Positions 1-25,100 of a stretch of 64,000 nt of DNA are shown one piece after another. The stretch's first letter is position 1; every line of letters starts with the position of its first letter. This DNA is from Tribonema minus. Taxonomy: Eukaryota; Sar; Xanthophyceae; Tribonematales; Tribonemataceae. The notes under the pieces were generated by a model that was not told the DNA's origin, ran no database searches, and saw only the letters and a list, made by a program, of their open reading frames with translations. Where the stretch lies: assembly GCA_017506865.1 (NCBI GenBank), contig JAFCMP010000368.1:682001-746000 (forward strand), written 5' to 3'. A program made the translations under genes and the position numbers.

Positions 1-902
1 TTAGGGCTAGCGATTGGGGTGTATCAGCAGCGCGATGCGGGCCGTGGTGAGTGCGAGCTGCATCTACCCTCATTTTTGCCGGGTGCAGGATTGAAGTTGA
101 GGTGGAGGCTAGAATTGGAAGAAGAATTGTTGGGCATGTTGCAATCACAGAAGCGTGCGGTGGGGCAGCAAGCTCAATAGCGTCCGTGTTCGAAGTTATG
201 TGCGTCTGTACTCAAGTGCTCGCTGGCGGTCAGGGTTAGGGTTAGGGTTGGGATTAAAAAATCCTACTCCCCACAACACACCCCAGAAGGGCAAGCAAAT
301 TGAGATCTATTGCACTTGTCCGTCATCGCCCTGCAGTTTGCTCTGTAGAATCAAAAGCATCGTTCACATTGACATCTTCACAACCATCGCATTACAACGA
401 TTTGGTAGGTTCTGCTTGATACAAAACGATGCGAAACGTGCACATGAAACAGAACACAGAGACCTCTCAACCCCCCCCCCCCCGCCGTGATTCCCTGTTG
501 TCACTACAGCAGAATTTATAGCGCACGAAACGAATTGTAGTGGCTCATGCTCCCCCTCTCCCCCCCTCCCCTTTCCCCCAGATGCCCTAAGGACAAGTTC
601 GGCGCCGACAACAGCAGCTTCGTCTTCACCTCCACCGCAGATTGCAGTGTCTCACGCCCCACATCGTATACCCGCCCCCCCCTCTCCCCCCCACTGCATA
701 TAGCAGTGACTAATTGCCCCCCCCCCCCCGTTCTCCTCCCGTCCCCCCCCCCAAATCCCTCCATAATGACTTTGGCGTCGGCAACAGCAGCTACGTCCTT
801 CACCTCCACCGCACATTGCAATGTCCCATTCCTAGCCTCTTACCCCCCCCCCCCCCCCCCCCCCCTCCGCTCCCCGTGCCCCCCCCCCCAAATATTCCCC
901 CA
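1..902. other. 5' flank of the MYB gene with C-runs and two earlier copies of the exon 1 start
   Basis: No separate gene is recognised here. A short TTAGGG tract lies at 236-250 and long C-runs at about 471-482, 717-729 and 844-864. Two degenerate copies of the sequence that opens MYB exon 1 (motif GCGTCGGCAACAGCAGC) lie near 599-660 and 765-830. Each follows a C-rich tract like the one before position 903. These tracts resemble polypyrimidine tracts followed by AG, so exon 1 may be an internal exon whose true first exon lies off the left edge. Confidence 0.5.
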
Positions 903-904
903 GA

Positions 905-12535
<11,631 letters not shown>

Positions 12536-14960
12536 GCACTGCTGCCGCGCAGCGCACTTCAACTGGTGACACTCCGCCCCCCCGATTCCAGAGAGCGGGC
12601 TGCTGTACTGCCGCCAGCACTGCAGCAGGCGTGGATTGAAAGCGCTGCAACGACCATGAGCTGTCGTCCGATGCTGAGCACTGTTGCTGCTGCAGCATGC
12701 GTCAACCGCTGCTACGGCACCCAGCATGTGCAGCGAGGCGGCAGCCGCCGACCCTGTGCGCAGATACCGAAGTAAGGCTTTGGAGGCTGCGGCAGGCGCT
12801 GATGCCGCTAAGGTACCCCTGCAAAGAGCGCTGTCATGCGCGGCGTAGCTTGCATCAGGGCACCCGCCACAGAGCAGGCTATATGGGGAGCTCGACATAC
12901 CATACATACCCATGCCACATCACATCTCAGGGGGGGGCATTTTGCATGGCCTCAGTGATTTTAAGAGTTCATTGTCCCCTCGGGAGTGAGAGAGTTGGGC
13001 ACAGCTACTAGAATCGTGCAGCAGGGGGCATACAGACGGCGGCAGGGGCAACAATGGATGATATCAACACGTGTGTGTGTGTAGGGGCGGGGAGGGGGGC
13101 GGGGGGGGGGGGGGGGCGGAGATCGAGGAGGGGGACCGAAGTCACCACGGTAGCCAGTGAAGCGAAAGCAAAGTGAAAGATGCGCAGCGAAGGCCACGGC
13201 AACCACCCCGGCGTTGTGATGCGAGAGGCGCATGCGCAGCTGCACAAAGTGTAACACAACAATGAGGCGTGCGAGCGAAAGACTCCGCAATCAGCTCCCG
13301 GTGCGCATCGGTGGGGGGATGCAGCTGCTGCCGAATGGCCGGGCGCATTGAGACTTTCCGTCCATGCCGATTGAGAGTGTTGATGAATGATGTTGATGAT
13401 GGAAAATGAAGAGTTGCTCTTTTGAGCCCACTGGCACAACATTGTTGCTGCTACTGCTGCTGCTGCTGCTGCTGTGCGGAGCAAGCACAGACTCAATTCT
13501 ATCTCATCTTGAGTGTGCTCTGATCAGAAACCCCCCAAGAGCACTGAAGTCACCAGGATCTCAAGAGACCAAAAGCGCTGGCGATCAAGTGCATGACACT
13601 GCCGTAATTGCAAGCGAGTGAAGATGCAGGTGATGTAGACGTAAGCGTACAACGCCAGTGGCACGCGCATTTAGGTGCCGTCCTTGTGCGCCCCAAGCAA
13701 GATTGGGTGGTCTTTCTGATGAAGTACAAGAAGAAGCTTGGGAAGTTGACATTGGCGGAGGTACAACAGTCGCGGGATGTTGCGATTTTGACAGACATGG
13801 CAGCAGCTCGCAGTCGCTTGGATCAGCTGCCAAACTCATATAGCTATGCAATCACACCAACAACAGTTGCTTTGAGGTCAGCTGCCAAACTCAAGTAGCT
13901 GCACAATCACTCCAACATCAGTTCCTTTGGTGTAGCACTGAGGCGATGCTCCCATGTCATCACATGACAAAAGTAGTGAATGCAGCAGACGCGCGTGGCA
14001 AAAACGAGGATCGCCTGGAAGCGCACGTCAAGGCAGTGCTTCTCAGCAACATACTCAAAGGCTCGCAGGCAGCAAACAGACAAATCTCATGCCATTTACG
14101 CGAGAACTGTGGTTTCGCGGTGCTGCCCTCCCGTTTCTGTCTGCTCTGCAAACACCGTGACGGTGGCAAGCCACCAAAGGCACGTCACCTCCTTGCAGTT
14201 ACGCCCCTCTGCGTAACCTTGCTTGTGTTGCTGCACGTGAAGTTGCATAACTGGCACATCAGCAGGTGCGCCGCCGTGCCTTCCCCTATCAAGCTCACCA
14301 GACTGAGTACAGCAGAGACCACGCGGACTGTCACTTGTCCTTCAACAAAACACAGCGCCACGATCCGCTGTGCGCCAGCTCATGTCCCGTGAGTGTAGCG
14401 CCTGCCTACTTCAAAGCAGGAAGAAGTTGACGTGCCGGAGTTCAAGGATCTTGAAGTTTAAGCCCGCGTCTTCTGTTTGGCTCCCGCTGCGGCGTTTCCT
14501 GCTTTCCTCTTCCTGCCAGCTGCAACAGGAGCATCGCCACCTGTTGACAGCAAAGGATGAGAGCATGGCTGAGTGTTGTACCTGTTGACAGTAGCGTCAG
14601 GCCATCCCAATACTATTCACAATTTTTGTTTGTTTTGCTGGAGTACGTTCACGCTTGAGCCCCCGTGTACCCTAAGCCCTTGCCTTGACAGGGCCCTCCG
14701 CACCTGAATGAGTACACCCGCAGCACAAGCAGCACACTTGTGAGCGAGAGTCCATGCAAACTACAGACATTGCATCAGCCTAAGGTCCAACATGCGGTAT
14801 GTATGTAGCTTGCCAGACGTTGTCGTCTCCTCGTGAGGTGACTCACCAATCAAAAATGCACAAAACACCCACAGCGCAGTGTAGGCTTCCTCTCGGCCCA
14901 TCGTTCGGGGACCATGCGCACAACACACGGTTCATCAGATGACACAAGACCTCTGACTGT
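12536..14960. other. Convergent intergenic region between MYB and DIS3, no gene assigned
   Basis: Contents include a (GT)n run near 13070-13083, a G-run at 13096-13117 and a CTG run at 13443-13475. Several short frames are open; the longest plausible one is at 13608-13898 on the plus strand (RPKQDWVVFLMKYKKKLG, KLTLAEVQQSRDVAIL). It has protein-like composition but I do not recognise it and no exon borders are supported. The 3' ends of both flanking genes should lie here. Confidence 0.4.
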
Positions 14961-15170
14961 TGGCTCAGACTGACACCGAGCTGTACAAGTACCAAGCTTG
15001 TCGGAACATGACGCTGCAGTTGAAGGTGCAGGCCATCAGCATTGACCAGAGCACAGGTATTACAGTAAGATTGGCATGCTCTTCAGGCATGCAAATGCCT
15101 AACCTGTCTTCCCATCGCTGGCCTGTGCTTGGGTTCCAACACTTGAAGTAACACTTGAAGTAGCACATTA
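14960..15170. repeat. Copy of the DIS3 3' flank, holding the empty site of the MITE
   Basis: The stretch CAGGCCATCAGCATTGACCA and neighbours at 15029-15140 repeat 15955-16070 with changes. At about 14983-14999 the copy reads GTACAAGTACCAAGCTTG, whereas at the other locus GTACAAT and CGAGCTTG are separated by the MITE. Confidence 0.8.
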
Positions 15171-15352
15171 GTGCTGGCTCGTCAGAGCAGAAAGTTGGGG
15201 CACGCCGACATCACACGGAACCACCAGTTCTTAAAAGGCGATTCTCGCATGCAAACTGCCGCTCAGGAACTCACGTTCATCACCTGTCGCCCCATCACTG
15301 GCTTTTGCAAGGGTTCCGGGACTCGGCTGACACTGGCACAGACTGGTACAAT

Positions 15353-15929
15353 TACCGTAAATGCCCGAGTAAACGCCCCCCCCCCCCCCTGTACAGGCCC
15401 ATCCCCTTGCAAACGCCCACGGGCGTGCTTGCCAGGGCAAAGTGGGCAACAACGCCCCCCCCCCCCCCCTTGTAAACGCCCCCTAGCAGCCATAATGGCT
15501 GCTGGCTGGCACGGGCCTCGCAGAAACAGCCGGAAAAACGTTCAAGTAAGCCGAACTTCAACTCAGTATCGTTCTGAGGTGCTTCTCTACTGCCGACGGA
15601 TGGTCGCACAGACAACAATGCTCGCTTGGACAGGAGCTGTCGTAGCTGAAGCGGCTTCGCCAGCACAGCCATTGCCATTATCAGAGATGTCCGCTAACGC
15701 CACCCCAAAACTTCGTGCTCGCACCTTGTGAACGCCCCGGCCAGGCCCTAGTGAACGCCCCCTCCCCCTTGTAAGCGCCCCCTCTGCTAGCTGGCGGTTC
15801 GAAATGGAGCAGCTAAGCCACCCCCCCCTCCTTGTACAGCCCCCTCCCTCGTGTAAACGCCCATAGGCGTGCTGTGCAAAGGTCCAGATCTGCTAGCCCG
15901 GGGGGGCGTTTACTCGGGCATTTACGGTA
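15353..15929. mobile_element. MITE with 29 bp terminal inverted repeats and TA target site (Tc1/mariner type)
   Basis: TACCGTAAATGCCCGAGTAA at 15353 continues into CACGCCCCCC-like sequence, and the exact 29 bp inverse ends at 15929. If TA is the duplicated target, the element is 15355-15927 (573 bp). No transposase frame is present, so it is non-autonomous. Internal GTAAACGCCC/GCAAACGCCC units and C-runs repeat inside. The related stretch at 14983-14999 lacks the insertion and has a single TA at the matching point. Confidence 0.88.
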
Positions 15930-15985
15930 TCGAGCTTGCCAAGACAAGAAGTTGCAGGCCATCAGCATTGACAAGAACACAGGCA

Positions 15986-16140
15986 TTACCGCGAAGTTGG
16001 CATGCCCTTCAGCCACTCAAGTGCCTCACCTGTCGTCCCATCGCCGCCTGTCGCTTGGGTTCCGAAACTCGGTGTGACGAGCGTCATCGAAACTGCGCGC
16101 GGACTTTCGCCGTCGCTGTCCGCCCTGATGGCAACGCGCA
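15986..16140 (-). CDS. DIS3: DIS3 exon 33: C-terminus and stop
   Basis: CGGCAG acceptor; starts in phase 1 and ends TAA at 15986. Encodes VRVAIRADSDGESPRAVSM and TLVTPSF, the last S1 strands, then a Gly/Thr-rich tail ending LKGMPTSR. Confidence 0.9.
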
Positions 16141-19100
16141 CTGCCGAGAGGACATAGAGAAAAACCACAGTGCAACGTAAGCGACGTCAGAAGGAAGTGC
16201 GGCCATGCGTTTGAGGAGTTAGGGTGAGGGTTAGGAATAGGCGGGGGTGATGTTTTCCCAACACGCATGCCACGTGTTATTTTGCTGCTTTGTCCTTGTG
16301 TGTGTGTTTACCAGGTTGGCACTGTCACTGTCCGCCCTGATGGCAATTCGCACTGCCGAGAAGCAACAGAGAAAGAGCACAGTGCAACATAAACGAGGTC
16401 AAAGGACGAAGTGCGGCCATGCATTGGGGGGTTTAGAGTAAGGGTTGAAGATAAGAAACAGAGAACACAGTGCAACATAAGTGAGGTCGGAAGAGGAAGT
16501 GCGGCCATGATCTTCCCCCCAATGCACATGCCAAGTATCATTGCCGCCGCTGTGTCCTTCTGTGTGAGTTTACCAGAATGGCACCGCCACTGCCCGCCCT
16601 CACGGCAACTCGCGCTGCCGAAAAAATGAGCATGAAATGAGACATGGTGACAAGGAGAACGCGTCAGGGAAGAGCTCTGCGTCGCGCTGAAAATATCACA
16701 TGCAGCCCTGACACATTATGTGTGTGCATCTATGAGCACAAGGCATGCCTGATCACAGCCCGAGAGTGTCCGAGGCAAAGCCTGCACCTTATGGTAGTCA
16801 ATACAGCACTGAATACATATGCATGCATTCATACATCATACCAGCATGGTTATGGCATGGCAACGCGGGCCCAGCGCACAGAAGCATGCGACAATGGAAC
16901 TACCAGACCTAGGGCTGGGGTTAGGACTGGGGTTAGCTTTTGGTTAAGGGTAAACTCAGGATTGGGGCAGTTTGCCTATGCAGTGTTTGCAAGGGCAGTT
17001 GGTAGGCGCTTGTTCATGCACACAAGTCCCGGTCAACTCGCTTCTGGACCTCTTGAACTTCAAGTTGAACTTCTAGACCACAAGCTTCACCTCTGTCAAA
17101 CACTCGAACTGGCACGCCCGCGCACTATTCGAAACAGCAGGAAGTTTGTCGACGCTCGCTACATGCACACAGAAAAGGCTGGGCCTACTGTACTTCAAGT
17201 TGAAGTATATTGCAGTTCACCTTCGTCAAACACTCGAACTGACGAGCCCGCGCACTGTTCGCAACATCAATTCATTGACGCTTGCTACATGCACACAATA
17301 AAGAGCTGAGCGTATTGAACTTCAAGTTGCAGTATCTTGCAGTGTCACCTTTGTCAAACACTTGAACTGACGCTCCCGCACACGGCGACCCTGCCGGAGC
17401 GCTGACGCGCTGCGCGTCGGCGTCGTGAATGAGGGTATCCGGAGACGGTAGGTATATCTGCGCGCAAAGGTATGTTTGAAACCAGGAAGGTGAGCATAAT
17501 ACGCTCGGCGAGAGGTGGGCATCTATGTATTGTGGTGGTTGCAATGACATAAAGTGAGTGTACATGTCGAGAGACGTGGCCATGGTTGTGAATAAGGGCA
17601 TCCGGAAATGGTGGGTACATCTACGCGTGCAGGTGCGGATATTACAGCAATGTACAGAGAATGTGCATTCGGCAAGATATGTCCATGTAGAGTTAGGGTC
17701 AGAGTTGTGCGTCGGCATCATGGATCAGGGTAGGTATATCTGCGCGCAAAAGATTTGTCCCATTACCCCAGAACATAAAAAGTGAGTACATGCTCAGGGA
17801 GAGGTGGACATCTATGTGTCGTAGTGGTTGCAATGATATGAAGCGAATGTGCATTTCGAGAGATGAGGTCACCATTTCCTCGACATCGAGCCGCAGTGCC
17901 AATATTGTGAGCTCGCTGTGTGAAACCAGGGGCACACATCTGCCTCTGCCATGCCGTATACGCGACTGGTGTAGAGAGAAAACACATTGCGTTCAACTTC
18001 ATGCATGCGCACTTCAACCATGCGTACTACAGCTCACTGTTCCCTGTGTAATAGCGGTCGAGCTCCAACATGACTGATGTACACTCCGTGTACGTGACTG
18101 ATGTACAGCACATGCTGAAACTGTAATGTTGCGCTCAAACTCATGTTTGTGAACTTCTACTCACCATTCGCTAGATGCCAAAGCGCGGCACCAGAACTGT
18201 GAGCCTGCTCTGCGACAGTGTTACCCATAGAGCAGTCTCTTTCGTATGCTTTTTTGAGTTCAGCACACAGTGCAGTTGTCCTACAAGCTCCGTATGCTTT
18301 TTTGAGTTCAGCACACAGTGCAACTGTCCTACAAGCTCCGGGCCTGTGAACTCCAACTCAGTCTCAGTGCCAAAGCGCAATCAGGATGGTGAGCTTGGTC
18401 GGTGAAGATTGGAAAAATTGTGGCACAGTTCTTCATCTTACGTACTTCTATACGGTTGTGCCTGCCTGCACTGAAACAGCAACATCGCGCTCAAATTTAT
18501 GCATGCGAACTTCCACTCACCGTCCCGTCAATGCCGCGCTGCGTCACCAGAACCGTGAGCTTGCTGTGCAAAACCAGGGGCACACATCTTCCTCTGCCCT
18601 GCGGTGTACGTGACTGATGTACACTACATACTGAACCTGTTGCGCTCAAATTCAAGTTTGCGAAGTCCAACACACTGTTCCCTCAATGCCGAACCGCGGC
18701 ACCAGAACCGTAAGCTTGCTCTGCGACACTGACAGCACATAGGGCTCCTCCTCCGCGGCTATTGCGCTCAAATTCATGCATGCACTCTTGACCATGCGTA
18801 CTTCAAGCATGCAAACTCCAACTCACCGTTCCCTCGATGCCGAAGCGCGGCACCAGAACCGTGATCTTGCTCTGCGATACTGACAGCACGTAGGCCTCCT
18901 CCTCCGTAGGGTTGAGTTTGAAGTATAGGACTGTGTGCATGGCCACAGATGCCCTCCCTGAAGCAAAGCGAAACCAAGGCAAAAATGACGGTGGTGCTTG
19001 GTTAGAAATTGGGCTACCGCCAGCACAATAGCTTGCAGGGCGGCGATATCAGCCCACATGCGTCTCCTGATGCAAGGCGAAAAACGAAGGCAGATGGCGT

Positions 19101-22100
19101 TGTACTTGGCAGTTACAGTTGAAGTATATACGTAGGCCTCCTCCTCCGTAGGGTTGAGTTTGAAGTACAAAACCGAGTGCATCGCCACAGATGCCCTCCG
19201 TGAGGCACGGGGAAACCAAAAGGCACATGCATTGCGCTTGGAAGCCAGATTCAACTGTGAGGTTTCTCAAGCAACGACGGTAATCGATGTGGCCCTGACT
19301 CTAACCCTAACGCTAATGCAGATGCACGCGCTGATGCAACTTGAATGCAGAATACTGACGCATGACCATTACAATCGTGATGGCGAAGACGCAGCAACTG
19401 GCATTGTGCTTGGTGAGAGATTGGGCTCCTGTGAGCACAGTAGCTTTCAGCGTGGCGACACCAATCAACACGCTTGTCCTGATGCAAGATGAATAACTCA
19501 GGCAAATGGCGTTGCGCTTGAAAGCGACAGTCGAAGGCTGCCACTGCAGTCATCGATGTGGCTCTGGTGGCCCAGAGGCAACGCACTGGGTGAGAGGCCT
19601 GGCTCCCGCCAGCACAAGCACCTCTGGCAAGGCGTTCTTTGAAGCGTCTTGATGCAAGCCACGGGCATCACTTCACGTGCGCCGGTCACACAATTGAGGT
19701 TGAACTAGGGATGGGGTGAGAGTCGGGGTCTAGGGTTAGGAGAAAAAAAGGGATGAAATTAGGGTTAGGGTGAGGGCCGCTGGCGCGTTCCGCTGGTATA
19801 TGGCAAGGTCGGAGTAAGGTCACAGAAGTGGCTAACCCTAACCCTAGCCTAAACCCCGAGGCTGGCAACCCAGTTGCGCGATTCTGATTCTTATTCCTGG
19901 TGGACGAAACGCTGAGGATTACGAGGTGCTGTGGGTGACGTTAATACAGGGCTTGCAAGTGCTGCACAAGCTTTGTTGAAGTTCACACCTCTTCGCATCA
20001 GCATCAACCACTGCACGAACCTGCCCGTGTCAAACCTTGTACTGCTGTCAGTGGCCCTAGCCCCAACCGTGACCCTGAAATGCGCACCAATAGCTTCGCT
20101 GGCAAAAAACTCATTGCACCCCTTGCGCGACGCAGTTGAAGATGATACTTGAAGTTCTGTTGATCTCACCACCCTGACCTAACCCTCTGCCTGACAGCAA
20201 AATCAAAAAGGACATCACCCTGTGCAGCGCCTATGCCTGCAGCTCAGGCCGTGCGCTGCTGCAACGCGGTTCTAGATCTTCTGACAATTTTGCGCTCGGT
20301 GGTGACTTCTAACCCATACCCTAACTTCAACCGTAGCTTCAGATGAGAAACGCTTTAACTTGCCTGCAAGCTGCGCAGCTCTGTGCCTTTCAAGGTTTAT
20401 ATATGCGGTGGCGACTTCAGAGCCAGACCCTAACTTCAAATCTGGCAACACAATTTGAAGACTTGCCTGCGAGCTGCGCGGCTCTGTGCCTGCGATTGAG
20501 GTTGTCCATGAGGTCGTGGAGGTACCCCTGTGTGTGAACAACACATAACGCGAGTGATGTATGTAGGTGAGAATTAGGGTGAGGGTAAGTGAAATGACAT
20601 CCGTGCTTGAGTGGTCAGAGTTAGGGTGAGGGTCACGGTTAGACGACAATCGCAAGTCGCCGCTGATGGCTGCGCCGAACTGTCACAGCGCTCAGGCGTC
20701 AACTTGAAGGCTCAGGCGACTTTCCACAGGCGACTTGCCATGATCAGGCAGTCGGTGCTCTACATAGTGACAGTAGTGACAGCATTTGCAGCACGACGAT
20801 ATTGCAGCAGTGCTCACCTTGTCCATGAGCGCCAGCGGCAGCGAGCCGACGCCGGTGGCCGCGCGCCGAGCTGTCAGTGCTCAGGTAACAGTGCTTAGGC
20901 AGCCCTTTGTGATAATGCTGGTGATAAGTTGAGGTTCAACTGTCCGTGCTCGGGTGAAGTAACTTCAATGCCAGCAGGGCCTGCAGCAGCGCTCACCTTG
21001 CCCAGAAGCGTCACTTGGTGGCAGCAAGCCAAACCGTCAAAGCTCAGAAAACAGTGCTTAGGCAATCCTCTTGTGAAAACGCTGGGAATATGCTGAGGTT
21101 GAGCTTTCTGTGCTCGTGACAGTAATTTGATGTAACTTCAAGACAACACGGCTGCAGCAGTGCTCACCTTGTCCATGAGCGCCAGTGGCAGCGAGCCGAC
21201 GCCGATCGCCGCGCCTAGCAGGCGGTGCACGAGTACGTCCGCATAGCGCCGAATGGGGCTGCAGACAGTGGAGAAACAAGCGAATTTCAAGAGTGAGAGC
21301 ACATAATTATTTACTTCAACGCCGATCGTCGCGCCTAGCAGGCGGTGCATGACGACGTCCGCATAGCGCCGAATCGGGCTGCAAACAGTCCAGAAAAGTG
21401 ATCGAGCAAACTTCAACAGTGAGAGAACAGAAACACCAACTTCAAGTGAACGATGTAAGGCTGAATCAGTCCCAATGCTGACCGTCAACCTCTACAGCGT
21501 CGAATGGGGTTGTAAACAGTTTTGTAGAAACGGCCACAATTATGTCATGTCAAATAAATCACAATGTAAGAACAGTAAAATACTATGACTTGACACATAT
21601 CATATTTTGGTTGCAAAATACCGCAGCAGTGGACGAGGACGTCCGCATAGCACTGAATGGGGCTGCACACAATTAAGAAATAAGAGAAAACATACTTCAA
21701 GAAATAAGAACAAAAAGAATAACCAGCAAAACGTGACATGATGCTGAGCCTGATGTTACTTGTGCTACGAAAACATGGGCATTGCAAATATCTCATCGCA
21801 ATGAAAGTTTAACAGCGTGCGTATACTCCAAGTAGCAGAACTTCAAGTAAGTTTGCATACATGGTTAGCCTTTGAACATATGACATTGCTATTGTACTGC
21901 TTCACAGTAAGGAGCACCGCTGTCTACGTACTTAGCTATATACCTGTGTCCAAAGAAAATATGCAGATGCGCATACGCGAGGGGCAGCCCACCCGGTGAA
22001 ATGTGTATATATATGCCTACCCTAGTCTGTGCTTCCGGCCGCTGCCACGCCCACTTGTCCAGCGCATCGTGCTCCACTTCGACTTGGTCTGTCTGCTTCA

Positions 22101-25100
22101 CCTCTGCTGCTGTACTATACTATTCCACACTTTGTATCAACAAGTGCCGGCTCACTACATAGCTATGCACAACGTCCCAAAAAGACTGCAATCGCGCATA
22201 CGCGAGGGGGTACACACCTGGGGAAGGGCGTATACACACGCCTGTTTTATGTAGGTGCCCCGCCGGCTTAAATAGCGACGATGGTAATTCAATTGCGCAT
22301 ACGTGAGAGGCTGCGCACCTGGTGAAGTGCGTATATATACTACTCCACTATATGCAAGACAGCGTTGATTCACTACGTAACTATGCACGGTGTCCCAAAC
22401 AGAATATAATTGCGCATACGTGAGAGGCCACACACCTGGTGAAGTGCGTATACATACACCTGTTTTAACCTGGTGCGCCGCCGACTCTAGCGACGATGGT
22501 AATGAACTTGCGCATACATGAGAGGCTGCCCACCTTGTGAACTGCGTATATATACTACTCCACTATATGCAAGACAGAGTTGATTCACTACGTAACTACA
22601 CACAATGTCCCTAACAGGATGAAATTGCGCATACGTGAGAGGCTGCGCACCTGGTGAAGTGCGTGTATATGGGGGCGGCCAGGCCGTAGTGATGCCACTC
22701 CTCCTATTGCGTTGCAGCAGAGCACGATCACGATGAATGCAAGTATACTTGCGTGCAGCGTACGGAGTACTTCAAGGTCGCAGTTGCTTGCTGGGGGTGA
22801 TGTCACTCCTAACAGTGTGGCGCAGCACGATCAGGGGGGGGGCATATCCATGCAACGAGTATATGCTTGCATGCTTGTCGATGTAACGCTTGATGATACA
22901 TTCTGAAAAGCTACAACTTGTCACATTGCGTCACATGCAGGCGATGAGAACGTATGTAGTAGGGCTGCACAAAAGCATATGTTATATTTCATTGCTGAGT
23001 TCAAGTGTATCCCATTTGTGGTGGACTGCATGCTCGGAATCGAGCAGACTCACCACATGCCCCACAGATACGCCCTTTGCGGAGCATGTTAGCATGCTGA
23101 GGTTTGCTCAACACGTATTTCTGGCTGCCAGGTGCGCCCAAATACGCCGTATTTGTGTGGTAATATCCGTTTCGGGCAACCTTATATGTATGCACTTCAA
23201 GAGCAGGACCACAGGGGTATACATGCATGCGGTGAGGTTTTTGATTGCAGCGTGGAGCGTAGTCAAGTACGTCTTGAAGTTACCATTCGGTCGGCGGCGG
23301 AGCAACCAAACACACAGGTGCCACCAGACCCGCAAAGTGATCAGAGTAGTGCAACCGTACCCCCGCTGCTGTTCACACTAGCAGACCACACAGCGTTGCG
23401 TAAGCGGGTGCGATGCTGGCAGTGCAGGCATGTACATACATGGAGGGTGTATACTCTATATAAAGCATACATGCGCAGGCATGGCCCGATTGCCGCATGT
23501 GTCGTGACAGGCAGACTGCGTGTATACCATCTAAACCCGTGTTATTCACGTCCCCTTGATAGACTTCAAGTCGCAGTATGTCGCGACCCTGCACCTGGGG
23601 CTTCTGGCCGGAGCAGAAGTACTGCGCAGGCGTCATGTCTCCCATCTACACTCGCATTGTTACCATCCCTTGACAATCCTCATGTTGAAATATGTTACAA
23701 AAAGAGTACACGCACGCACGTGGGGCTTCTGTCTGGAGCAAGAGTGTACTGCGTGGGCGTCATGTCTACCATCTAGACTCGCATTATTAACATCCCTTGA
23801 CAATCCTCAAGGTAAAGTATGTGGGAAAAACGCGCACCTGGGGCTTCTGTCCGGAGCAGAAGTACTGCGCGGGCGTCATGCACCGCGTGGCGCAGATGCG
23901 CAGGATCTGCGCAGCAGCAGCGCCCAGCATCGTGGGGGACGACTTAGGGTTAGGAGAGGTTTAGGGTTTAGGTCGCAGGGAGACAACAACTTAGGGTATG
24001 GCTACGGTTGGGGTTAGGTCACAGCAGCAGCGCTCAGCAAAGGGAGGGGACGTCAGGCGCGGGGTAGCGCGCAGCTGGCAGCACGCACATGCGTGCACTG
24101 GAACGCAGCAGCAGGGCTCAGCAATGAGGGGGACATCTCTTAGGGTTGAATTGGGACAAGGGTAAGAGCACTGGAGAGAGCTGAGCACTGCCGCAGCATC
24201 AACAGCGCCGTGAACCGTACTCTCTTGAAGTACGTGCCCTGCAACAATGGAGCTAATGAAGCAATGACGCAGCGGTGAACCATGGAATTAGGGCACTGCC
24301 GGAGCGAGCTGAGTGTTGATGAAGAAAACGTGCTCGTATTTCAGCACTGGATACAGATCTCGGAGCATAGCTGCAGCGGCAAAACCGTGCCTCATTGCAG
24401 GAGCTTGAATGACAGTGAAGCGTACTTTGTTGAAGTTCCTTGTTGAAGTAGGGGTGTCGGGCGCACTCCTCTGTGCGGAGCACCGGAGCTGAGCTGAGCA
24501 CTGCTGCAGCGGTGATACCGCGCACCTCATTGCAGAAGAAGCACTGACAGCGACCTCGTTGAATCAAGCAAGCACTGAAATGTTTCTTGTTGTGATTCTC
24601 GCTCAGGACGCAAAAAGCCCAGATGATCGATATATCTAAGCTTATAGTACAGAATCAACATGTCTTGTGACAGTCGAAAAGTGTCTCAATGACAATCTCT
24701 TCTGCAAAGGGCATCTCCCCCCCACGACATCCTCGACTATCTGTCAGCCTCCTTTAAACTCTGCCATAGAAACGTGTTCTTGACCACGATGACAGTGGAG
24801 CGTACCTTGTTGAAGTAGGGATCGTCGGCGCGCTCCGCTCTGTCCAGGGAATCTGCGAGTTTCTTAGAGTCATCCACCTCCAAGTCGAAGCCCACCGCCT
24901 TGACGGACGCCAGAAAGCCATCGAACTGCAGCAAAGCGAGCAACGTTGTACATGGCGTGAATCAATCAGCAGCAAGCGCAGAGTGTGAAAGCCGGCGCGA
25001 AAAGGCGGCGGCGAGACGAGATGCCGACCATCACCCCGAGCCTGGCCTTATCAAGTATTGCTGACTCTGATGAAGATGCAACAGGGCTCAGGCCCGAGGG

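Noticed and set aside
236..250. A chromosome end near the left edge because of TTAGGG units
   Set aside because: Only about three units are present and similar tracts occur throughout, in both orientations and inside introns, so they are interstitial.
16644..17309. 221-codon plus-strand frame
   Set aside because: It lies antisense to DIS3 intron sequence and the exon 32 echoes, with no conserved domain.
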